From IMG/VR virus record IMGVR_UViG_3300047550_003664, positions 1-41,917 of that record: 41,917 nucleotides of DNA; one strand, written 5' to 3'. The DNA is from a virus. A model generated the notes under the pieces. That model did no database searches and was not told the origin of the DNA. It worked only from the letters and a program-made list of their open reading frames with translations. A program made the translations under genes and the position numbers. Positions 15,098 to 22,295 of this stretch are shown here, in pieces. Numbering within the stretch: the stretch's first letter is position 1; each line of letters begins with the position of its first letter.

Positions 15098-17329
15098 ATG
15101 ATTGTTGAAAAGCAAAACGATGTGGTGATTTTGGAGGAAGGAGTTTCCTCACAAAGCATTGACATGACACTCGACTTAGATTCTGCCAGCATGCTGATGC
15201 AGATGTTAAGTAAAAACCTGTATTCCGATGGCATAGGATCTGCTATTCGTGAAACATGTTCTAACGCCCTAGATAGCCACAGAAGGGCAGGTGTCTCACA
15301 ACAGCCTATTATTGTAAGTCTAAAGCCTAACAATCAAGGCAATTATGAATTCTCTGTTGAGGATTTTGGTCTTGGCTTGGATGGAGATGATGTAGAGAAC
15401 ATCATTAGCAAATATGGCAAGAGTACAAAACGTAATTCTGCTACAGAGCTAGGAATGTTTGGATTGGGATTCAAAGCACCTCTTGCATATTCTTCTACAT
15501 TCTATTTTGTATGTAGGAAAAATGGAATGGAAAGGAAATATTCCATGTATGAGAGTGATGAAATGAACAAAATAGACCTTATACATGAATCTCCCACCAC
15601 TGAAAGAAACGGTGTCAAGGTGGTGATTCCTGTAAAATCTTGGCACATTACAGACTTCAAGAAGAAGATTGTAGAACAGCTTGCATATTTTGAAAACGTG
15701 TTCTTCAATGTAGAAGGAATGAGCAATGATTTCAAGATATTCAGAACAGATGACTATCAGTATAGTGAAATGGTGAATGATGATAGAATGCACATTTGTC
15801 TTGACAATGTCTACTATCCTATTGACTATTCTAAACTAGGAATTAGGTCTATAGATGTTCCTATTGGTTTGAGGTTTAGCTTGAGTGATGGAATTTATCC
15901 TACGCCAAACAGGGAATCCATCCGATATACATCTGAGGCAAAAGTCATCATTGTTGACAAGATTAGGAAAGTGTGCACTCAGCTTGTACAGAGGTTCAAT
16001 GACCATCATTCCACCACTGACAATGTTGAAATGCTGTATGATTTTTACAGGTTTGATTCAAAATACTATTTCATTGGAGACAAGAGGATTGATCTGAAAG
16101 AGCTGTTGGTTCATTCCTCTGTTTCTATTGATGACATGAAATTGAAGAATGCTCATTATTCAGGTTTTGATTACAAATCATTCTTTGAGAGCAGTTTCGC
16201 AATGTTGAATGAAAGTTATGTTGTATCATCAAAATTTGATACCAGAAGGTTTTCTTCCAATGTAAGGCCTTTGTACCTTCCTGATCTTTGGAACAAGAAT
16301 GTTCACATCATCAATAAGGAAAAACTTAGCAATTATGACAAGTCTTACATAAGAAGCAATGTAAAGAATGAGTGTCTGTTTGTTGTTAAAAAACAATCCA
16401 TCAACACTCTTCGTGGAAAGAAAGGGTATTATTTAACACTTAATCTTCACAAGCATCCTAAGAGTGAATGGAGGAATTTGATTATTTGTGCTCAGAAGAT
16501 TGTTGAACATTGTATTAATACTTATATCAAACCTTCGATTGAAGCTCCTCAAGATTTTATTGATGGAATAAAGAAAATGAGGCAGAGAGCACCTTCGTCT
16601 TCTGTTGTCACTGTTAGAAAAAAGAGGATTGATGGAGAAGTGAATTTCAAACTGGGAAATGTTTTGGAAAAAGCTTCTTCCAAAGGTGCTAATTGCAAGT
16701 TCACACCTACATTGATGAAGATTTCTTCTGTAAGAAAGGGTAAAATATTCATTATTTATGGAGGAGAGGAACAAAAGGAGCTTTTGGATGGTCTCTTTCC
16801 TTACATGGACCGTTCTAAAATAAGAATAGCATTGGTGGGTGTTAATGATGAGAAATTGTTGAATGAGGCAAACGTTCATAATTGTATGAATGTTGTTGAT
16901 TTCATGAAAGGAAATAACAAGATTTTTAAAAGGCTAGTGACAGCTCACATCATTTATAATTTTAAGAATAACAATAGTGTTTCAGATGTTTTTAGTAGAC
17001 ATGCAAAGCTTGATGGGTTTTTACCTTTTGGCATGCGTGAAAAAGTGGACCATTTGAATTATTATACAAAAGAGAATTTATTTAACTCTAGTGCAAATGA
17101 AGTGTTTCAAAAAATACTAGATGTTGCCAAAGAGGAGAATCTGTACGATTATTCTATTTATGGAACATTCTTGGAAATAAAGGCATTTCTTGAGAAATAT
17201 GAATGGCTTCCAACTATTTATGATGTTGCATCATGGAGTGATGCAAAAGTGTTAAAGGATGTAATTGTACAGCTTTGCAAGAGAAATCACATACGTTTAG
17301 ACATTTCCTATTATCGTTTGAAACAATGA
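15098..17329 (+). CDS. rIIA-like GHKL ATPase
   Basis: 743 residues. The N-terminal GHKL/Hsp90-type ATPase domain has the N box IRETCSNALDSH (E52, N56), the G1 box EDFGLGLD (89-95) and the G2 box GMFGLGFKA (119-127). The long C-terminal part has no recognised domain. Size, ATPase type and the rIIB-like gene that follows match T4 rIIA, a membrane-associated protein involved in lysis timing and resistance to host exclusion systems. Function in this phage is inferred from this pairing. Confidence 0.75.
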   Translation: MIVEKQNDVVILEEGVSSQSIDMTLDLDSASMLMQMLSKNLYSDGIGSAIRETCSNALDSHRRAGVSQQPIIVSLKPNNQGNYEFSVEDFGLGLDGDDVENIISKYGKSTKRNSATELGMFGLGFKAPLAYSSTFYFVCRKNGMERKYSMYESDEMNKIDLIHESPTTERNGVKVVIPVKSWHITDFKKKIVEQLAYFENVFFNVEGMSNDFKIFRTDDYQYSEMVNDDRMHICLDNVYYPIDYSKLGIRSIDVPIGLRFSLSDGIYPTPNRESIRYTSEAKVIIVDKIRKVCTQLVQRFNDHHSTTDNVEMLYDFYRFDSKYYFIGDKRIDLKELLVHSSVSIDDMKLKNAHYSGFDYKSFFESSFAMLNESYVVSSKFDTRRFSSNVRPLYLPDLWNKNVHIINKEKLSNYDKSYIRSNVKNECLFVVKKQSINTLRGKKGYYLTLNLHKHPKSEWRNLIICAQKIVEHCINTYIKPSIEAPQDFIDGIKKMRQRAPSSSVVTVRKKRIDGEVNFKLGNVLEKASSKGANCKFTPTLMKISSVRKGKIFIIYGGEEQKELLDGLFPYMDRSKIRIALVGVNDEKLLNEANVHNCMNVVDFMKGNNKIFKRLVTAHIIYNFKNNNSVSDVFSRHAKLDGFLPFGMREKVDHLNYYTKENLFNSSANEVFQKILDVAKEENLYDYSIYGTFLEIKAFLEKYEWLPTIYDVASWSDAKVLKDVIVQLCKRNHIRLDISYYRLKQ

Positions 17330-17344
17330 AATCATTCAGAACAA

Positions 17345-17363
17345 AGGGGGTGGAATTCCCCCT
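17345..17363 (+). terminator. Stem-loop terminator between rIIA and rIIB
   Basis: AGGGGG (17345-17350) pairs with CCCCCT (17358-17363) across a TGGAATT loop, followed directly by ATTTTTA. It is a short but GC-rich intrinsic terminator candidate that may lower rIIB expression relative to rIIA. Confidence 0.6.
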
Positions 17364-17387
17364 ATTTTTAAAAGCAAAACAGCAAAT

Positions 17388-18692
17388 ATGTTTAGTTTTA
17401 ATTGGTTCATGAAGAACAAGCCTACAGAAGAAGTTGTGAAAGAGAACGTAGAGGTTTCTAAAAAGCCTTATTCCAAGCTCAAGCTTGTAAATGATGTCAT
17501 CACTGTAGTGTTTGATAATGGTGATGTTTTGGTAAAGGCTAGTGAGAACGTGGATACATATGCTAAAATCAGACAATGTGCATCAGAAGAGGAGATTATG
17601 TCTCTCCTGTCTGATGAAGTTTCTCTTAAAAGGATGGAAGATGAGAAAGTTGATGCTAAGGAGAAAGCTAGTGTTGCTAATGGAATACACCTTCTCAAAA
17701 GCCTCAATAAAGAGTTTGAGTTTATAGGAGACAATATGGTGGTGATGAAGAGTACAGGAAGAACAATTCCTTCTCTTCTTGTAGAAAGGTTTGCCATCAT
17801 TGCCCATCGTCATAATGGAGATGTGGAAAGCATTGTGAATGATGAGGAATACATTGGTCTAAAGAGGTTCTTTCTGTGGTGCTGCCTCAATCCAAGGGCT
17901 GAAGTGGCTGACAGGCTGTATGACTTTCTCACCAAGAATGGCATGAAAATCACCAAGCAGGGCTTCTTTGTTGCTCTGAGGAATGTTGTAAAGGTGGAAA
18001 ATGCTGACACCGCTCTTACAGAGTTTGTAAGCAATGCTTATAATAAGGTGAAAGCTGTATGGAAGAAGAATCCTGTCAACTTCCGTGTAATGGAAATTGA
18101 TGGAGAGTATTCTATTGAGAAAGTGACCAACACCCATTACAAAGGAGCTATTGTTGGCAATCTAGACACTCTTTATTCCACTCTTCCTGAGGAAGAAGGT
18201 AATCGTTATACAGACAATTACTCTAAGACTTTCGACATTCGCATAGGAAAAGCTGTAAGCATGCCTCCTGAGGAATGTAGCTGGTCTACAGCCGACTGCG
18301 CCCATAAAGGCCTTCATTTCGCTGGGCATACAGCTCCTTATGTTCTCTGCGGTGACACCACTGTATTCACTCTTCACAATCCTATGAAAGTGGTAGGCAT
18401 TGGCGAAGAGAAGGGTAGGTGTTATGAATACCTGCCTTTCATGATAACAAACATACAAGAAGCTGATGAGATAATGTCTTCTCGATCATTTGATTTCCTT
18501 CAGCTTGATGAAACTTATGCAATTGACCAGCTTTCACAACTTGAGGAAAAAGCGAAGGAAGGATTCTCAAAAGAGATGAGGAAGTATAGTTTTAACATTC
18601 CTTCAATGTCTTATAACCAAATGGTAAATATCGTTTCATCGCTAGAAGAAATGAAGAATGAAATCAACAAACGAGTTCAAAATCTTGTATAA
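17388..18692 (+). CDS. rIIB-like protein
   Basis: 434 residues. The C-terminal half has CLNPRAEVADRLYDFL, GFFVALRNVVKV, and CAHKGLHFAGH followed by YVLCGDTTVF and NPMKVVGI. These correspond to the conserved T4 rIIB core that has a GLH motif and a paired C..NP..VV segment. The N-terminal ~170 residues are helical and variable. It lies 58 bases behind the rIIA-like gene, preserving the T4 order, and the pair probably acts at the host membrane. The 3' end overlaps the next gene by 35 bases. Confidence 0.7.
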   Translation: MFSFNWFMKNKPTEEVVKENVEVSKKPYSKLKLVNDVITVVFDNGDVLVKASENVDTYAKIRQCASEEEIMSLLSDEVSLKRMEDEKVDAKEKASVANGIHLLKSLNKEFEFIGDNMVVMKSTGRTIPSLLVERFAIIAHRHNGDVESIVNDEEYIGLKRFFLWCCLNPRAEVADRLYDFLTKNGMKITKQGFFVALRNVVKVENADTALTEFVSNAYNKVKAVWKKNPVNFRVMEIDGEYSIEKVTNTHYKGAIVGNLDTLYSTLPEEEGNRYTDNYSKTFDIRIGKAVSMPPEECSWSTADCAHKGLHFAGHTAPYVLCGDTTVFTLHNPMKVVGIGEEKGRCYEYLPFMITNIQEADEIMSSRSFDFLQLDETYAIDQLSQLEEKAKEGFSKEMRKYSFNIPSMSYNQMVNIVSSLEEMKNEINKRVQNLV

Positions 18693-19275
18693 CCATCCAC
18701 AGCTTGTAATGTCAAACATTGCAAGAGTGTATGACGAGGTGACGTTTGATGATTATGAGGAAGGAAGGAATTGGTACGAAAGTGCCAATTCCTTTTCTCA
18801 TTCATTATCAAACACTTACAATGTTCATGTAATGAAAGTGGCAGGTATTGTTTCTGCTCTTTCTCCAATGAAAGAATGGAATGTGAATAAAAGAATAGCA
18901 AAAGAGTTTATAGAAAAAGAAGGACAGGTGAATAGCCATTTTACAAAACAAATGGACAAGGCTTTCATCATCCTAAAAGGACCTGAATGCAAACAAAGCA
19001 TAGAAAAACAATTAAAAGGATTGAAAACTGTCAATTTCTTCAATAACATATTTTCTCCTGATGATGGAGAATATGTCACTGTAGACAGGCATCACATCCA
19101 AGTGTGTACAGGAATTAATACAGAATCTGTCACTCCCAAGCAGTATCAATTTATAAAAAAAGCCACTGTAGATTTCTCAAAAAGAGTTAACTTGAGGCCT
19201 TGTCAGCTTCAGGCTATCTTGTGGGTGACGTGGAAAAGATTGAAATCCAATGGCAAAGGGAAAAAAGCTGCTTAG
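18658..19275 (+). CDS. Conserved phage protein, possible HhH-type DNA glycosylase fold
   Basis: 205 residues. Segments RNWYESANSF, AGIVSALSPMKEWNVN, LKTVNFFNNI and VTVDRHHIQVC are found in a phage family (I recall DUF7178). The D-R-H motif after a helical region resembles the catalytic end of HhH-GPD DNA glycosylases, in which an Asp follows a helix-hairpin-helix. That would make it a base-excision protein, but the similarity is structural guesswork. It overlaps the rIIB-like gene by 35 bases; a later methionine at 18709 is possible. Confidence 0.45.
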   Translation: MKSTNEFKILYNHPQLVMSNIARVYDEVTFDDYEEGRNWYESANSFSHSLSNTYNVHVMKVAGIVSALSPMKEWNVNKRIAKEFIEKEGQVNSHFTKQMDKAFIILKGPECKQSIEKQLKGLKTVNFFNNIFSPDDGEYVTVDRHHIQVCTGINTESVTPKQYQFIKKATVDFSKRVNLRPCQLQAILWVTWKRLKSNGKGKKAA

Positions 19276-19666
19276 GACAAGGAACAATGGCACCATGACA
19301 GAATCTATGTTCTGGAGCATGATAAGAGCTGCTCTTAGGAACAAGAGTAGGTGGTGGAAGCCTATTACACAATGCAAGATGAATGCACGTAGGGTGTACA
19401 AAGGCCCTAACAAAAGGCAGAAATACGAATATCTGTGCAATCATTGTAAACAATGGTTTCCTGAAAAGCAAATCAACACAGATCATATTTGCCCAGCAGG
19501 AAGTCTTAATTCTGCACAAGACCTGCCAGATTTTGTAGAAAGGTTGTTTTGTGAGGTGGAAGGCTTACAATGTTTGTGCGAGAATTGTCATTCTATAAAA
19601 ACCAAATCCGAATCAGATGATAAAAGGAAAAACAGAAAAGGAATATCGAGCACTCAGTCTCGATAG
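19250..19666 (+). CDS. HNH-type endonuclease
   Basis: 138 residues. A zinc-binding frame CNHC (23 residues before DHICPAG) and CENCHSIKTKSE surrounds the NTDHICPAGS segment, giving the C..C-DH-C..C order of HNH nucleases. The first His of the motif follows Asp (DH). Such small phage HNH proteins are either homing enzymes or packaging/recombination nucleases. It lies directly before a PD-(D/E)XK nuclease with a 50-base overlap, so a role in DNA processing is plausible. Confidence 0.65.
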   Translation: MAKGKKLLRTRNNGTMTESMFWSMIRAALRNKSRWWKPITQCKMNARRVYKGPNKRQKYEYLCNHCKQWFPEKQINTDHICPAGSLNSAQDLPDFVERLFCEVEGLQCLCENCHSIKTKSESDDKRKNRKGISSTQSR

Positions 19667-20654
19667 TAGTAGTAGTTTGAAGGAATTCTCCTTGGACAGG
19701 AGAAAGTATTACAAGAAGCACATATTGGGAGAGAATGTGGAGGAAAAGGAATCCTCTGCCATTCTTATGGGTAAGCTAGTGGAGACATTGTTAATGGAAC
19801 CTGAGCTCTTTGATGAGAAGTTTAGCATGTCAAGTCTCATTAGCCCTCCTACAGGGTTGATGCTTGAATTTGTAGAGGCTTTGTATAGACAGACAATAGC
19901 TGCTACAGATGAGAAAGGTAACATCACTAGGAGCTTTGAGGACATAGCCAAGGATGCTTATGCTGAAAGTGGCTTCAAGATGAAGTTTGAGACAGTGATT
20001 GGCAAGTTTGTAGGAAGTGAGGCAGAAATGTATTATGAGGAGATTAGGAATGTCAGGGCTAAAGGACTGTCTGTTGTAACAGCTGAGGAGGCATCTATTG
20101 CTGAGAGGATTGTTGAAACCCTCAAAACCAGCGATGTTACACACGAGATTGTCAATCTTGTAAGCAGCTCTCGGTATGAGGTGTTTAATCAGATGCAAAT
20201 AGAAAGTTTTGAGGTGGATGGGTTGAAACTCAAGGGAATGATTGATAAGGTGGTGATTGACCACCAAAAGAAGACCATCCAGCCATATGACCTTAAGTGT
20301 GTGTGGAGTGTTGAGAACTTCTATGAGGACTACTATCTCTATCGTAGGGCTTATATTCAGGCATATGTGTATTATTGTGCATGCCTTACAATAAAGAATG
20401 ATGTAGAAGGCGACTATAAGGTGCTACCTTTGCAATTCATTGTTTGTGATAGCGGTAGCTATTATTCTCCTCTGATATATACACTGGATGGAGAGGACAT
20501 GGCAGATGCTTATGAGGGATTTGAACACAAGGGAAGGAAATATCCCGGTGTACATAAAATCATCAAAGATCTCAAATGGGCTGTTGAGAACAATAAATGG
20601 GACATTAGCAGGGAGAATTTTCAAAGGAGAGGTGTGTTGAACATAAAAGGTTGA
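19617..20654 (+). CDS. PD-(D/E)XK nuclease, RecB/Cas4/RecE-like
   Basis: 345 residues. The N-terminal region (SSSSLKEFSLDRRKYYKK, then MGKLVETLLM) corresponds to the helical entry domain of RecB/RecE-type nucleases. The core contains LKGMIDKVVID (D210) and QPYDLKCVWS (D225-L-K) followed by RRAYIQAYVYY (Q248), which is motif II, motif III and the Q-x-x-x-Y motif. It likely resects double-strand ends for recombination with the Sak4/SSB or RecA proteins. The start overlaps the HNH gene by 50 bases; no later methionine preserves the N-terminal motif. Confidence 0.75.
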   Translation: MIKGKTEKEYRALSLDSSSSLKEFSLDRRKYYKKHILGENVEEKESSAILMGKLVETLLMEPELFDEKFSMSSLISPPTGLMLEFVEALYRQTIAATDEKGNITRSFEDIAKDAYAESGFKMKFETVIGKFVGSEAEMYYEEIRNVRAKGLSVVTAEEASIAERIVETLKTSDVTHEIVNLVSSSRYEVFNQMQIESFEVDGLKLKGMIDKVVIDHQKKTIQPYDLKCVWSVENFYEDYYLYRRAYIQAYVYYCACLTIKNDVEGDYKVLPLQFIVCDSGSYYSPLIYTLDGEDMADAYEGFEHKGRKYPGVHKIIKDLKWAVENNKWDISRENFQRRGVLNIKG

Positions 20655-20655
20655 A

Positions 20656-21222
20656 TTGATGAATGTAATAAGGAAGAATGTCACTACAATATTCATGCTG
20701 CCCACTCTGAAGATAGACAGAGAGAAGATTAGAGAGAATGGGTTGATAAATGCTTATGTCAAAGATGGGAACAAAGAAGTGCATTATGAAGGATGTCTTT
20801 ATGTTCTCTTCAAGCCAACCAATGATCATTTGTTCAAGATGTTTGTAGATGAGGAGTATGAAAGAACAAAGTCCTTGATAGAGGATTATGATTATGATGG
20901 AGGATTTGTAGTTCTTGTGTATGAATTGAATAATAAGTTTAATGAGGATTTTGAACTCATAAAACAGGGCAAGTATTCTTCCACTTCCGAAGAGTTTCAA
21001 AGACAGTTTCCTAAGATTGTAAGAATTGTAAAAAATGGACTGAGAAGGGATGAAATATCCCTTCAATATCGTGTTTTTAACAAAACTCCAGACATTAAGA
21101 AATATTGGGAGGACAGGATAGGAATAGAGTTTACAGACGACATGGAGTATTGGCAAGGATTTATTGAAGAAGAAGAAGTGCTTAATATTGAAAAGATAAA
21201 AGAAGTTTATTATGTGGAATGA
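20656..21222 (+). CDS. Conserved phage hypothetical protein
   Basis: 188 residues. Blocks IFMLPTLKIDREKIRENG, EDYDYDGGFVVLVYEL, GKYSSTSEEFQRQFPKI and DEISLQYRVFNKT are typical of a conserved unknown family in this type of phage. It follows the nuclease gene by one base and overlaps the next gene by 11 bases. A role linked to the nuclease is possible from position alone. Confidence 0.7.
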   Translation: MMNVIRKNVTTIFMLPTLKIDREKIRENGLINAYVKDGNKEVHYEGCLYVLFKPTNDHLFKMFVDEEYERTKSLIEDYDYDGGFVVLVYELNNKFNEDFELIKQGKYSSTSEEFQRQFPKIVRIVKNGLRRDEISLQYRVFNKTPDIKKYWEDRIGIEFTDDMEYWQGFIEEEEVLNIEKIKEVYYVE

Positions 21223-21457
21223 ACTAATATTCAACCATTTGTTAGCAAAATATGGCATAGACGCTACAATTGAATATTGTAAATTGCATAGTGAAGGTTG
21301 TCAAATGGTGTATGACATTAGGAATAATGAAAAAGGAGACCCATATGAATCCTATGCAGATTATTCCTATGATGCATATTGGTGGAAAAAGAAAGGTGAA
21401 GAATTACAAAAACAAAAGGATGAAAACTCTGCTAGAACAACACCCCAAAACTACTAA
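21212..21457 (+). CDS. Small hypothetical protein
   Basis: 81 residues, rich in Tyr, Trp and acidic residues (YADYSYDAYWWKKKGEE). Overlaps the preceding gene by 11 bases and the next by 38. Function unknown. Confidence 0.6.
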   Translation: MWNELIFNHLLAKYGIDATIEYCKLHSEGCQMVYDIRNNEKGDPYESYADYSYDAYWWKKKGEELQKQKDENSARTTPQNY

Positions 21458-21827
21458 TCTCCTTTGTGAGTATTACACAAAAGCGTTCATTGATTCCTTA
21501 AATGCAAAAGGTCTTCCCAAAGATTTTGTAGAAGGTGCAAAATCTTTTTCTTTGAATGGAGAAACATTGTCTAAATTAGTGGGTACAAATCCCAGAATGC
21601 TCTTTGATGCTTTGGATGATAATGGTGTATTTGTGTCAACCAATTGGATGCAAGGTGGATGGCATTGGAGAGTGGACAACAGCCATCAATCTATAATTTC
21701 TGATGAACTCTTTCCAACTAGGAAAGAGGTGGAATACAAAGCTGTTGAAGAAGCGTTTAAAGCTTTGGAGAAAAAGTTAAACAATGTTAGAATTCCAGAA
21801 GCCGATTCCAGTGGTAGTGGAGGGTGA
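21420..21827 (+). CDS. Hypothetical protein
   Basis: 135 residues from MKTLLEQHPK; in-frame upstream methionines (21270 onward) would lie deep within the previous gene and are less likely. NPRMLFDALDDNGVFVSTNW and WHWRVDNSHQ are notable, and the Gly/Ser end is flexible. It overlaps the next gene by 44 bases in another frame. Function unknown. Confidence 0.6.
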   Translation: MKTLLEQHPKTTNLLCEYYTKAFIDSLNAKGLPKDFVEGAKSFSLNGETLSKLVGTNPRMLFDALDDNGVFVSTNWMQGGWHWRVDNSHQSIISDELFPTRKEVEYKAVEEAFKALEKKLNNVRIPEADSSGSGG

Positions 21828-21987
21828 CAAGGATGGATATGCCATCTATGTTACAGATAGCGGAGCTTTTGAGAACGACATTTGGTGTGTTGTTTTGTGT
21901 GATGGTGGTGTTGTTAGACATTATAGAAGTGACCAGATAAGAGTGTATTTCAATTCCACACTAGCTATAACAAAATCTTCAGAATGA
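21784..21987 (+). CDS. Small conserved phage protein
   Basis: 67 residues: VVVEGDKDGYAIYVTDSGAF, then NDIWCVVLCDGG and HYRSDQIRV. This beta-rich pattern recurs in small phage proteins of unknown function. Overlaps the upstream gene by 44 bases and the next by 4 (ATGA). Confidence 0.65.
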   Translation: MLEFQKPIPVVVEGDKDGYAIYVTDSGAFENDIWCVVLCDGGVVRHYRSDQIRVYFNSTLAITKSSE

Positions 21988-22223
21988 AAGACCCAATTGT
22001 AACAAGTCTGGTGGAGAGATACCAGACAAGAAGTGAGAAAGGGATTGCTAAATACGGCACCACTCTCCACGAAAACAACACAGACAACTATTTTAAACAC
22101 CTATTAGAGGAGTTGATGGATGCTAGTCTCTATTTAGAGAAACTCATACATATTATTCAAACAGAGCCAAATGATGCTGCTCTGGGAGAGAAGATAAGAG
22201 ACTTGGTTAGAGGCAAAGTTTAA
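21984..22223 (+). CDS. Small protein with MazG-like EExxDA helix
   Basis: 79 residues. The pattern R-x-x-K-G-x-x-K-Y-G-T-T-L followed by LLEELMDASLYLEKL resembles the first helices of MazG/dUTPase-type all-alpha NTP pyrophosphohydrolases, in which EExxD binds metal, but the second ExxD pair is not evident. It precedes the ribonucleotide reductase unit, which would suit a nucleotide-pool role. Confidence in function is low. Confidence 0.45.
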   Translation: MKDPIVTSLVERYQTRSEKGIAKYGTTLHENNTDNYFKHLLEELMDASLYLEKLIHIIQTEPNDAALGEKIRDLVRGKV

Positions 22224-22229
22224 CATCTC

Positions 22230-22260
22230 TTGGTTATGAACTTGGGGGGCGATATATTTG
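22230..22260 (+). promoter_or_regulatory. Promoter whose -7 box is the loop of a terminator hairpin
   Basis: TTGG (22230-22233), a 19-base spacer and TATATTTG (22253-22260) lie ahead of the ribonucleotide reductase gene. The eight-base -7 box is exactly the loop of the hairpin at 22244-22269. Confidence 0.58.
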
Positions 22261-22269
22261 TCGTCCCCC
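22244..22269 (+). terminator. Stem-loop terminator upstream of the RNR gene
   Basis: Nine-base-pair stem (22244-22252 with 22261-22269, one G-T pair), loop TATATTTG, followed by TAATTTTTAA. It closes the preceding gene run and coincides with a promoter. Confidence 0.68.
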
Positions 22270-22295
22270 TAATTTTTAACCATTAAATTTTTGCA

